Of a stretch of 64,000 nucleotides of DNA, positions 54,835 to 64,000 are shown piece after piece. A model generated the notes under the pieces. The model had not been told where the DNA came from. It saw only the letters and a list, made by a program, of their open reading frames with translations, and made no database searches. The stretch spans positions 992,001 to 1,056,000 of the forward strand of contig JBBBDQ010001611.1 of NCBI GenBank assembly GCA_037127315.1. The letters run 5' to 3'. Both the position numbers and the translations under genes were made by a program. Positions within the stretch are counted from its first letter, which is position 1, and every line of letters starts with the position of its first letter. The DNA comes from Ascarosepion bandense. Lineage: Eukaryota > Mollusca > Cephalopoda > Sepiida > Sepiidae.

Positions 54835-55262
54835 AAATCTAACGAAATATTGTTAGATTTTGGAAAATGGATAAGAAATTCAAAGAATTGAAAAGCTTCC
54901 AAAACCAAACATTATTTATTGAAAATCTGTAAAACAAAGTTATTTTTTATTTGACACCGAAAATCACTCGACTTTCCTCAAATTTCAAAATTTGATTTCA
55001 CTTCGTCTTTGAGAATAGAGAGGAATTTATTAGTTCAAGACGGCCTTGGCGCTAAACAGGCCACGCCTTTGTCGCGGTGCTTCCAACAGTCAGACATGCT
55101 TCTGCTTCTCTTTGGATTTTTTTCTTTCTCACCTTAAAAGCAGTCAGTATGTTAAAAAGACAAGCCTATGGATAGCAAAAAAACTTAACTGTCTACTCTG
55201 TATTTGTATCTGTATTTGTACTCTTTCTAATTCTTTTATTACCGTGTCCCTTCAGATTGTGG
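54835..55262. other. No gene recognised
   Basis: A plus-strand frame beginning at 55046 runs into the following SINE. The first part (MALNRPRLCRGASNSQTCFC) is unidentified. CCGTGTCCCTTCAG at 55241-55254 looks like the tip of an RTE-3' end cut by the SINE. Confidence 0.35.
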
Positions 55263-55562
55263 ATGTGGGTTGTAATGCAGTGGATATCGACTCGGAACGA
55301 CAAATCGGGGTGCCGAGTTCGAATTCCAGTTTAATTCCTTGCATTCACTTACGCACAAATACCTTTGAGAAATGTATTAATCCATCTCTTCCCTCCAGTT
55401 ATGGGTTAAATAATAGAACAGATTAGGTTCTATAGCCTTAACCGGCAACCAGTCTACCGCAGAAAGCAATGGCAACCTACTGAAGGATAATTTTCTTCCC
55501 CGTCTTTCGAGATATGATCGCCCAAAGCGTGTATCACGTATGGCACTTAACTGACTGACTGA
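55263..55562 (+). mobile_element. SINE-A, full length
   Basis: From GGATGTGGGTTGTAATGCAG to CACTTAACTGACTGACTG. It has the tRNA-like head (GCAGTGGATATCGACTCGG, GAGTTCGAATTCC). The self-complementary GTCTC...GAGAC part is partly deleted. It is followed at once by a hairpin-headed chimera in the same orientation. Confidence 0.87.
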
Positions 55563-55770
55563 ATAGTTAGAAGTATGATTAAGGCTTCTACTGGGTATAA
55601 AGTGGGAGGTCAGTTTTATATTGTTATTATGTAATAAACTAATCGCCCACTCATTACTACTTAATAATATAATACATCTCTTCCTCTCTAGCTATGAGTC
55701 AAATAACAGGACAGAGAGGGTTCTATAGCCTTGGATGGCAACCAATCTACCACAGGAAGCAATGTCAACT
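55563..55770 (+). mobile_element. Hairpin-headed SINE-A chimera (copy 2)
   Basis: AGTATGATTAAGGCTTCTAC, hairpin unit 55590-55655 (AAGTGGGAGGTCAGTTTTAT...TAAACTAATCGCCCACTC), TACTACTTAATAATATAATA, then SINE-A body from CATCTCTTCC and GTCAAATAACAGGACAGA to GGCAACCAATCTACC. Same order as the inverted copy at 13593-13882. It is cut at 55770 by another SINE-A. Confidence 0.65.
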
Positions 55771-55772
55771 TC

Positions 55773-56078
55773 AGTCAGTTAAGTGCCATACGTGATACAC
55801 GCTTGTGCGATCATGTCTCGATAGAGACATGACTGACTGGGCAGAAGATTATCCCGCAGTAGGTTGCCATTGCTTTCTGCGGTAGACCGGTTGCCGACCA
55901 AGGCTATAGAACCCAATCTGTCCTGCTATTTAACCCATAACTGGAAGGAAGAGACGGATTAATACCTATCACAAGGGTATTTGCGCGTAAGTGAATACAA
56001 TAGATTCAACTGGAATTCGAACTCGGCTCCCCGGCTTCTCGTTTCGAGCCGATATTCACTGTACCACAACGCACATCC
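55773..56078 (-). mobile_element. SINE-A, full length
   Basis: A clean copy from CAGTCAGTTAAGTGCCATAC to TGTACCACAACGCACATCC with the GTCTCGATAGAGACATGAC hairpin, CCCGCAGTAGGTTGCCATTG and TTTAACCCATAACTGGAAGG blocks. It interrupts the chimera at 55563-55770. Confidence 0.92.
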
Positions 56079-56080
56079 AA

Positions 56081-56122
56081 ATGTGCGTTGTGTATCACGT
56101 ATGGCACTTAACTGACTGACAT
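56081..56122 (+). mobile_element. Minimal SINE-A (head tip joined to tail)
   Basis: ATGTGCGTTGTG is fused directly to TATCACGTATGGCACTTAAC and TGACTGAC. Together with the preceding minus-strand SINE it makes the perfect 12-bp inverted repeat CACAACGCACAT/ATGTGCGTTGTG with loop CCAA (56065-56092). Confidence 0.7.
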
Positions 56123-56199
56123 TCTCTAATTCTCTTATCACATAGTTCACATCTTTCTCTTTGGCGTTGATTCTTTTGTTCAATTTTATCAAGTAGATT

Positions 56200-56460
56200 C
56201 TTCTTCATAAATGATCATTTTCATTCAGGACACGCTTGATTGGGACTCTCCACAACATTCTCTTAATAAGCCATCTTTTTGTGTTTCTAGAATTTCATCT
56301 GTTTTTGCTTTTCTGATTACGAGCAGCAGTGCCTTTGCAGTTTCTCTTTAGGACTTTATCATTTGTTGCATGATCTGTCCACGGTATATCTTGCTTAACT
56401 TTCTTTACACGTCTATCGAATTCTACACAAGATTTGAGTGATTTATTTTCGACCGCTTAT
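56200..56460 (-). pseudogene. Divergent RTE-3' fragment
   Basis: It shares TTTCTAGAATTTCATCTGTT, GATTACGAGCAGCAGTGCC and CTTTACACGTCTATCGAATT with 35150-35315. Near 56245-56260 CTCCACAACATTCTCTTAAT is the RRML-equivalent. It ends where the tail-like sequence TTATTTTCGACCGCTTATCA begins, which is split by the next SINE-A. Confidence 0.55.
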
Positions 56461-56471
56461 CAACTCTTTGT

Positions 56472-56775
56472 CAGTCAGTTAAGTGCCATACGTGAAACAC
56501 GCTTGGGCGATCATGTCTCGAAAGACAAATGACTGACTAGGCAGATTATCCCGCAGTAGGTTGCCATTGCTTTCTTAGGTAGACTGGTTGCCGGCCAATG
56601 CTATAGAACCCAATCTGTCCTATTATTTAACCCATAACTGGAGGAAAGAGACGAATTAATACCTTTCCCAAGGGTATTTGCGCGTAAGTGAATGCAATTA
56701 ATTCAACTGGAATTCGAACTCGGCTCCCCGAGTTCTCGTTCCGAGCCGATATTCATTGCACCACAACGCACATCA
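56472..56775 (-). mobile_element. SINE-A inserted in 5S-SINE-tail-like sequence
   Basis: Full length, from CAGTCAGTTAAGTGCCATAC to TTGCACCACAACGCACAT. A short repeat TTTGT lies on both sides (56467-56471, 56776-56780). Removing the SINE joins CCGCTTATCAACTC to TTTGTAGGTTATTTAAATCC, matching GTTTACCAACCTATTACAGG and its continuation at 35.33 kb. Confidence 0.9.
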
Positions 56776-56884
56776 TTTGTAGGTTATTTAAATCCAGAAA
56801 ATATTTTTAACTTGTAATAATTTCTAAAATGAAATATTTTTAGGATTTGTTTTTTAGAAGATAATCGTTTTAGTGATATCCTCT

Positions 56885-57500
56885 TCTTCATGTGCCGTGT
56901 GTCTTCAGGACGTAGGCGATCATGGACTTCCATTTGGCTCTGTCTCTTGTCTCAAAGTTCTTCCTCTTGGTATCTCTCCCAAACCCTGCTCTACTATCGA
57001 TTTGCTCAGGCCTATCAAGTACGTCGCGCGCTGATTTCCCCTGTCACTCTTTTCCTCTATCCGTCCTGTGAGTATGAAATTCTCTAGACCCTCCTTCCTC
57101 ATTACATGTCCAAAAAACCTCATCTGTCTTTTCCTTATATTAAATATGAGTTTACATCCTCTCCAACACTTCGTCATTAGTCACGTGCTCAGTCCAGCAT
57201 ATCCTCATCATCCTTCTGTAAAACCAAATTTCTGCTGGAGATCGTCCAATATTCACTTTTATACAGAAGAACAGATAGCAGTCCAGCGCCCACTTCTTTG
57301 TTTCCAATGAGATTTTCCTGTCTTTCTGTCTTTCTGGTTAGCTTTTGAAATGCATCCTTGGCCATGCCAATGCATTTTTGAATCTTAACATCACACTTTC
57401 CATCCTTTGTCAGAACACTTCCCAGGTATTTGGACTTGTTTTTATTTTAGTTTCTCCGACCTGTAGTTGGTATTTTTGTGGTCTTTGTTTTTTGAAAATA
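56885..57500 (-). pseudogene. RTE-3' fragment (second subfamily)
   Basis: Plus anchors GTGTCTTCAGGACGTAGGCG and TTCTCTAGACCCTCCTTCC. Minus strand LIFNIRKRQMRFFGHVMRKE, NFILTGRIEEKSDRGNQRAT and EQGLGEIPRGRTLRQETEPN. The RRIEEK and MRFFGH forms resemble the 36.7 kb copy more than the 12-17 kb copies, so at least two subfamilies are present. Confidence 0.8.
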
Positions 57501-57680
57501 AAAAATCTATAAAATTCAGATACAATACGTAAACTACGAAGTAAACTACGAAGTTTCTTTACATTTTTCTACACAGTTTCTGGACTGTAGAGTTTAATGT
57601 GTTACTTTAAATATTACTGTCCACGTACAATAGATTTTAAATTTTAGTAGGTAATTTTTTGATAGCTTTTGTAGTCCACG

Positions 57681-59500
57681 ATGTCATTCATGAAGCTTGT
57701 TGCTACTAATAAGAGGAGAAAAATATCCGTGCAAATGAAAAAGGGGATCATTGAGAAGCACAAAGAAGGTACCTGTGTTTCTGACTTTGCCAATCTATAT
57801 GGACGTTCAGCATCTAGAATTTGCACGATTCTAAAGAACAAAATAGATGTTAAAAAGTTTGGTATAATAAAGGAAATTATGAAGCATCTTACAGAAGCCC
57901 GAGAAAATGCTGAGTAGCTGCTGTTGGTGTGGATGAATGAGAGGAAACTATGAGATGATTCGGTGTTTGAAGATATTAAATCGGCAAAGGCAAGGACACT
58001 GAAAAAAATGCTAGGCACGTCTTCTAAAGATGAACATGCATTTAAGGCATGCCGAGGATGGTTTGAAAATTTTAAAAAGAGATCCAATATCCACAGAGAG
58101 ACTGCAAGCTTTGGTAAAACCTGCTGCAGAGAAACTTGCACCAGAGTTCCGAGAATTCATTGATAGTGAAGGGTAGATATACAGTGACACGCATAAATAT
58201 GAACTTTGATAAAAAATGGATTCAACCATGAGTTTTTAATTTTCTTTTCACATACAACTAAAACAATTTTACGAGATATTACTTACCAATTATCAGGCAA
58301 AATGGCGAACATAAACTAGAGTTATAACAGAAAATAACATGTATCCAATACTTATGTGTGTCATTGTACATTTTTAATTATAACAAGACAAGTTTCTTAT
58401 TTAAAAAAGATGTCTAAGAGGACCTACATCACCTCAGAGAAAAAATATTTGCCTGGATAAAAGCCAACGAGGGATAAGTTTACCCTCTTTCTGTTCAAAT
58501 GCAAGTAAAGATTGTAAGATTAACAACATTGCTCGTCTACCACTCGGGAAAATACACGGGTTTTCAGAAGTAATTGAATGTAATGTGAAAGGCGGAAAGC
58601 AGAGAATGGGTTACAAAGTAATTTTCCATAAAGTGGATCAATGAAGCTTTTCGCCCCTCAGTAAAGAACTATCTTGAAGCGAAAAATCTACCACTTTATG
58701 CTTTCTTCCAGGATATGGAAAGGATTTGTTGGAGGAATTTCAATTAGTCAAGATTAATTTTTTTCCCCCCAACACAACACCCCCACCCTTACAACCATTG
58801 GACCTGTAAATCATTTTCAGCTTCAAGAAACTTTATACAAAAGCCTAGTTTCAGAGGTGCTTTGAAGTGACCGAAAATACAAACCTGGCCATGAAATTTT
58901 TTTAGAAGGATTACTTCAATATCCTAAATTGCTTAAAACTCAATGATTAACTCTGGGATGGAGTCACAGTGAGGACTTTGAAATCTGCATGGCAAAACCT
59001 CTGGCCTGAAAATCTCGTGGAACAATACTTTAAAGGTTTTCTTACTGGGCAGGAGAAATTGCATATCTGGGGAAAACTACGGACTTTGAGGTGGATAGTT
59101 CTGATGTAGACGAGGTAGTATCTTTATGATCCTGCACTAACAACCGATAAACTTCTGGAACTTCACAAGGAGCAGCAGCAGCCGCAAGAGGGGTTAGAAG
59201 AGATTTCAGTAGTGGAAGACGAGGCAGGGGAGGATGTCATCTCTCACAGGGAAATTAAAGAAATGTTGCGAATTAAAGAATTTCATAGAATAGCATCAGC
59301 CAAAAAAAGCAGTGGCTGGGCATTGCACGAATTTATTTATTGGCAAAGGTATTGTCTCTTTTTAGGGGCATCGTAAAAAGAAGAGAAGAATTAGATAAAT
59401 TCTTTGTGAAGTTACCGAAAAGACCATTAAGTAAACCTCAACCTGGCCCAAGGGAAGAGAAAATTCCAAAGAAGATAGAGAGCCTCCGCCACCACTGAAT
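57681..59500 (+). pseudogene. Tigger/pogo transposase (TIGD1-like), decayed
   Basis: The N-terminal CENP-B-like HTH is open at 57681-57917 (KRRKISVQMKKGIIEKHKEG, VSDFANLYGRSASRICTILK). The second DNA-binding domain is at 57963-58165 (ARTLKKMLGTSSKDEHAFKA, CRGWFENFKKRSNIHRETAS). The DDE domain then runs FNYNKTSFLFKK (catalytic CDE changed), SKRTYITSEKKYLPG, later TPPPLQPLDL carrying the third-Asp motif in a shifted frame near 58775, and a C-terminal tail KRREELDKFFVKLPKRPLSK near 59380. The second-Asp LDNAPAH motif is lost. It is cut at 58182-58366 by a MITE. No terminal repeats were seen. Pogo-type transposases cut and paste into TA; this copy is inactive. Confidence 0.88.
58182..58366. mobile_element. 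185-bp MITE inside the Tigger transposase
   Basis: Ends CAGTGACACGCATAAATAT and ATACTTATGTGTGTCATTG are inverse complements over 19 bp with few changes, flanked by TA (58180-58181 and 58367-58368). Removing it rejoins the FIDSEG segment to the FNYNKTSF segment. Tc1/mariner-type ends. No coding capacity. Confidence 0.82.
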
Positions 59501-59509
59501 CAGTGGTAG

Positions 59510-61304
59510 ATTCTCCTTCGCCAGAGTAACCGTTTCCTCCTCTGCATCATAAATCCTCAAGTCAGCCAAAATTCTTCTTAAGGATAAATTACACTTATTT
59601 ATTTTATTATTTAATGTACAAATTTATTTCAAGTGTAAAATTTGATTTATTTACATTTTTTGCGTTTAATCTTTAAAAAAATATTATAATTGTGCATAAA
59701 ATACGAGTTTTGTTGAATTTTTACCAATAAGTTTGTGGTTTGGAACGAATTAAGTTAATTTTTTATTATTGAAACACTATAAGTGTTTCTTATGTACACG
59801 TGTTAAAATAGTATCGACGGACCATGGATTCGAACCCTGGAATAGATATTTGGAGAATATCTTTGTGTGAATATATTTTTTTTGGGGAAAAGCTAAGAAA
59901 GAGTGGAAGAAAGGAATAGGTTCTGGGAGTGGCCAGTAAAGATCGAGGAAAGGAGAAACGCTAGGCATTCACGAAATGACATCGAACAATATGATAACAA
60001 TCTGACTTAGACCAGATGAAGGGCTTGCGCGCAAAAGAAGAGAACCCTGTTTCTTTCTTCCTTGTTCGTTTGTTTCTCTACTTTAAGAAGCGACTGAAAA
60101 CTGAATTGCCAGTCGATTCCGAAGAAGACCACTCGCGTAAGGATGGAAATTATAATTAACGCTGGCAGGTGAATATACAAAGTCAACAGAATCTTGTCTC
60201 CAAACTTCCAGATCGGCAGACATTGGCGTGAAATCGTAAGCGGGTAATTTAAGCCAAGTATACGAAATTGACATTAGACTTTTATGGAGAAACATTCCGA
60301 TCACTTACCGATCTACGCCATATCGAAACGTTTTCAACAAAAAGGCAACGTTCACCGTTTTAAATAGAACCCAAGAGAAGGAGAGCATAAAGACTGTATT
60401 ACCTCTAACAACAAATAGACATTGTAGCAGCAAGTAATTTGTGGACACTGAAAGAAGTTGGATTGCATTTTCTTATTAATTTTCTCTCTCTCTCTCTCTC
60501 TGCTGAACAAAGAGTTACAAATATAATCATTAATTCACATAGACTGGCCTTCGCTACTGTCTTGTTATCTCTTTTTTGTTCTTGTCTGTTTCCTTTATTT
60601 CTGTATTGTGCACCCAACTGCCTCTTGATTTCAGCTGATGAGGAATGCAGCACGAAGACGATCGGAAAGCGAGGGGTTTCGACGGTTCATTGACATCAGC
60701 TGGGGACGCAACAGAAGCGAACAGACTAAGGTGTGACTGACTTACGGGCAGTTAACGCACGCAATACACATACATGCAAACCTGAGACTAGAGGTGGCGG
60801 AGTGCGTCATATTATTTTAAATGAGGAAAATTGTTTCGACATACGACATTTCCTGTTACGAATCCAATGCTGGAACGGAACAAATTCTTGGTCGAGGTTC
60901 CGCTGTATTTTTCTTTGATTGATCAACTGAAATGGTAACTTATTTCTGAAGCTACAATATTTATTATCTCAAAGTATCCAACTATCCTGTCAACAATAGA
61001 CTTCAAACATTTACATACAATGTTAATCGTCATCTTTTGCCGCTTTAAATCATATTATTTTATTGTCATAACTATTCAATACATTTTTTTAAAATGATTT
61101 CACTTTCATTTACTCGTTTCGTCTTAGTGGCTTTAACGCCTTGCTTGCGGGGTAATGATTAAAAACATCACAACTAAAATGAATGTCACAAGCAACTCGA
61201 AAGGAAAATAATAATATATGCAAGATGTTGACTTCATCACTATCTCAAACAAACTGCTAGGAAGGAAACCCCAAACCTTACAAGAAAAAGCAATAAGTTA
61301 CTCA
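59510..61304. other. No gene recognised
   Basis: Open frames at 59777-59968 (minus), 60405-60693 (both strands) and 60733-60918 (plus) show no known motif. A (CT)n run lies at 60481-60501. Near 60630-60700 CAGCTGATGAGG...GACATCAGCTGG gives a short inverted repeat (CAGCTGATG/CATCAGCTG-like). Confidence 0.35.
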
Positions 61305-61310
61305 AATTAA

Positions 61311-62358
61311 GTCAGTTAAGTGCCATACGTGATACACGCTTGGGCGATCATGTCTCTAAAGAGAAATGACTGACTGCGCAGAAGATTTTCCCGCAGTAGG
61401 TTGCCATTAGTTTCAGCAATAAATTGTTTGCCAGCCAAGGCTATAAAACCCAATCTATCCTGCTATTTAATCCATAGTTGGAAGAACAATAGACGGATTA
61501 ATACCTTTACCACGGGTATCTAAACTTATTTATAAATGGAACTTTGTCTGCGTGTGTATGTATGTCTGTGTGTGTCTGTGTGTGTGTGTCCGTTACCTAT
61601 AGACTCCTAAACGGCTGAACCGATTTTCTTGAAAATTTACACAGTTGTACTATAAGCATCTGCGAGTGTTCGTAGCTAGGTTTTGTGTCGAGGTACCTCC
61701 GATAAATATCGAAAATCGATAATCGAAAAATTCGGGTTATAGAAGGAGTGTTCCGATTTTAATCAAATTTGATACACTCATAGACAAAGACATAAGAAAC
61801 GATATTCAGAAGATTCAAGGTTGCAGTTCTTACAATAGTGCAGAAAATCGATAATATATATATATATATAAGGCAAGATGTTGTGTGTGTGTGTGTCTGT
61901 TTATCTGCCTGTATATCTGTATTTTTTCAGCCCTATTATTTGAGTTTTTGCTTCGGGTTTGGCTCTAAGTAGGTATAATTGTAGTTCTTAGTCTCAGCTA
62001 TGATACCATTTACTCAGAGGACGTATTTAACCTTCAAAATTAATTTTACGACGAAAAAAACGTTTTTGATATCCATACCAGAAAATCAAAATTTGACTTA
62101 CATCCATTCATTTTTCTTTCAGTCTACGGTTTTGCTGTAACTGGAAACAACTATTGCTTTTTAGTCTTTCGTGCCAACGTCCAATGAGTCTGAGCTCCAG
62201 GACCATGGATTAATTTTAAAGCTTTCATTACACCCGGACAATGCCGGGCTGTACTGCTAGTTAGCACATAAGTAAATGCAACGAACTCAACTGGAATTCG
62301 AACTCGGCTTTTGATATCTTGTTCCAAGTCGATATCCACTGCACCAAAAAGCACATCT
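61311..62358 (-). mobile_element. SINE-A split by a Helitron
   Basis: 61311-61518 is the 3' part (GTCAGTTAAGTGCCATACGT to TTTACCACGGGTA). 62261-62358 is the 5' part (TTAGCACATAAGTAAATGCA to CTGCACCAAAAAGCACATC). Joined, they restore the usual AGGGTATTTGCGCGTAAGTG order with no base lost or duplicated. Confidence 0.92.
61519..62260 (+). mobile_element. Non-autonomous Helitron (copy c), exact insertion
   Basis: 742 bp, starting TCTAAACTTATTTATAAATG and ending ACAATGCCGGGCTGTACTG then CTAG, inserted between A and T of a SINE-A with no target duplication. Contents follow copy a: CCGTTACCTATAGACTCC, CCGATTTTCTTGAAAATTTA, (TA)n, AGGCAAGATG, (TG)n, AAGCAATAG-equivalent GCTTTTTAGT junction and GAGCTCCAGGACCATGG. 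No coding capacity. Confidence 0.95.
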
Positions 62359-62558
62359 ATTACATGAATTAAGAAACTTATTTTCCTGAAAACAAAGAAA
62401 GAAAATAGAAATATTTTGATAATTTTCTGAAAGTAGCATTTGCTGCTTGGTCAATGAATGACAACTGTTTCCTTATATGGAAACTTCTAATAGTACCATA
62501 TCCATCTATCAATAGTTTGTATCGCGATGTTTAAACTCCAATCGCTGGATAGATGATT

Positions 62559-62692
62559 TTGTAAGCGCCGCTTAGATGTGGCACGAGGCCGAAAGTATGG
62601 GGTACCCAATGAGGATCGAACTCACTATTCAGTTGTAATGATTCTAGTGAGACAAGCTTGCTAACCATCCATTACACCACGCCTAGGTGCCC
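62559..62692 (-). mobile_element. SINE-C, tRNA-derived
   Basis: Minus strand: GCGTGGTGTAATGGATGGTTAGC (A-box-like with a small duplication) and GTGAGTTCGATCCTCATTGG (B-box-like), then GTACCCCATACTTTCGGCCT and TAAGCGGCGCTTA. Matches 11490-11617. Confidence 0.7.
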
Positions 62693-62699
62693 GCCCAAT

Positions 62700-63780
62700 C
62701 CCTGGATAGAGAGATCATTCAATATGGGCGTCCTCTGTTCATGCTTTTCTTTATGTAAAGCTTGGTAAATACCTGTAGTGCTATGGTTAACAAGCTAGCC
62801 TAGCAAGCCAATCGCTAGTGAGATAAGCTGGATCCACAAAGCGTGCCCTAATACAGTAGCTTTCTGAAAGCGTATGTTTGTGCAGGAATATATTTATAAA
62901 CATATAAAGTCGTCATCCTGCACCAAATGTTAGCCAGTCGATCTCATTTGTGTCCCGTGAGGTCTTTGTAATCTAATGAATTTGCTCGGAATGTTATTTC
63001 CATCATCGGGAAAACAGGAAGAAACAAGCAGCCACCATTGCAGTGCGCCCGTCGCCAACGCCAATGAACAGATACACAAGATAAATACAAACGGACAATG
63101 TTGCTAATCTATCTTGACACTTTCGTCAGAGACGGGCGAGTAGCAAAGTTTTTTCAGCATATACGATGCCTAGGGCAAGTCGATCGAAGGCAAACTTTTA
63201 GAAAGAAAAAGAACGATTTGATGACAGATAAAACATGAAAAAAAAACGGAAAACGAATCGTTAACAGTAGCAATTTATTCAAACAAATCTTAGATAAGCG
63301 ACGTCGAACTTATTTGAGGAAAGTAAAGTTTATCAAATAGGATATTTATATGCAAAAAAAAAAAAAATATATATATATATAATAAAAAACATAAAAACAC
63401 TCTTTCCACCAAAACTATCTAGATAAGCCGCGTAATTTGTGTTTAAACCGCTTTTATTCTTAGCATCAGATGCAAAGCCGGGCTGACGATTTGGTTGTTT
63501 TTAGTCGAAATAGTTCACGATCAATGTTTTTTGTACTTCAGACGAGACTTAAATTTGAATATTTAACGTAAAGCCGAATTGGGGAATAGAAAGATTGTGT
63601 TGCGTTAGATGAAGTTGAGCCTACCTCTCTACAGAATCATCCTTATTTTTACAGTTAGAAATTGACATGGTTTATTTCATAAGAGAGTTATTTAAAGCTT
63701 ATCCATGAGTTACTTCGACGTAATGTAATGGTTAGTTACCTTGTATCGTTAGACCGAGTCCGAGGGAGAAGTGATTTTCT
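62700..63780. other. No gene seen
   Basis: AT-rich with a poly-A and (AT)n tract near 63354-63380. No recognisable feature. Confidence 0.4.
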
Positions 63781-63809
63781 AGCAGAGAACTGAGACCCAA
63801 AGAGGCATA

Positions 63810-64000
63810 GGGATGGCCAAATATGTATTCCAGAAATTAAGCAGAGTATTAAGAGACAGGAAAACTTTGTTAGAAAAAAAAAAAAGGAAAAAGAGTATCG
63901 AACTGTGACGTGATACCGATCCTCCTGCATGACAGTGAATGCTGGACAATCTCCTCAAAGCAACGAAAATGTGGTTCTACAGAAAGATGCTGAGGATACC
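63810..64000 (+). pseudogene. RTE-3' fragment running off the window
   Basis: TTCCAGAAATTAAGCAGAG, TATTAAGAGACAGGAAAAC, GACAGTGAATGCTGGACAAT and ATGTGGTTCTACAGAAAGAT match the copy at 12480-12660. The SKMKEKLEAT-coding bases are deleted between TCCTCAAAG and CAACGAAAATG. The end beyond base 64000 is not visible. Confidence 0.75.

Noticed and set aside
57644..58141. 165-codon minus-strand frame
   Set aside because: It is the shadow of the Tigger transposase HTH regions on the other strand.
60625..60700. Hammerhead ribozyme (CTGATGAG followed by CGAAGACG)
   Set aside because: The stem between the two core parts does not pair and the second core is GAAG rather than GAAA.

Overview
The window is animal nuclear DNA, AT-rich, with no host gene I can recognise. 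Nearly everything identifiable is transposable-element wreckage: non-LTR retrotransposon fragments, a Penelope-like element with a GIY-YIG domain, several SINE families, Helitrons, mariner, Tigger/pogo and hAT DNA transposons, foldback elements, satellites and microsatellites. The 5S rRNA-derived sequences and the mix of Penelope, RTE and Helitron families fit an invertebrate. The 5S 3' end (GGTGCTGTAAGC) and a short CCCTAA run lean towards a mollusc or another lophotrochozoan, but I cannot prove the taxon.

Layout. 0-10 kb: edge of a tRNA-like SINE, a LINE 3' end, a decayed Jockey-like LINE (minus strand, 1.4-3.2 kb), SINE-A copies and a Tx1-like reverse transcriptase fragment. 10-24 kb: Helitrons with exact TC...CTAG ends, several SINEs, RTE-like LINE 3' ends, and a larger decayed Helitron (20.6-23.4 kb) that keeps part of a protein-coding N-terminus and is split by a 5S-derived SINE. 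24-38 kb: LINE ends, a deleted mariner, a 153-bp tandem array, a roughly 30-bp minisatellite of about 40 copies, a foldback hairpin, more 5S-SINEs and a Penelope-like element. 38-50 kb: a hAT-type element with an 8-bp target duplication that carries an LTR-like block, another Helitron, RTE fragments, and two large foldback elements with 144-nt and 285-nt arms. 50-64 kb: the longest RTE fragment (intact YADD), a cluster of SINE-A copies, a Tigger pseudogene broken by a small MITE, and a SINE-A split cleanly by a Helitron.

Names used here. SINE-A is a roughly 300-bp tRNA-derived SINE with at least a dozen copies. SINE-B and SINE-C are two other tRNA-like families. 5S-SINE is a composite of a 5S rRNA head, the 5' half of SINE-A and its own tail. 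RTE-3' is the C-terminal part of an RTE/BovB-like LINE. LINE-W is a CR1/Jockey-like LINE whose C-terminus contains SLWNSLP or RLWNSLP.

Nothing here works together as an operon or pathway. The useful content is the nesting order, the exact insertion boundaries and the modular exchange of parts between short elements. Family assignments come from recognised motifs read by eye; no search was run.
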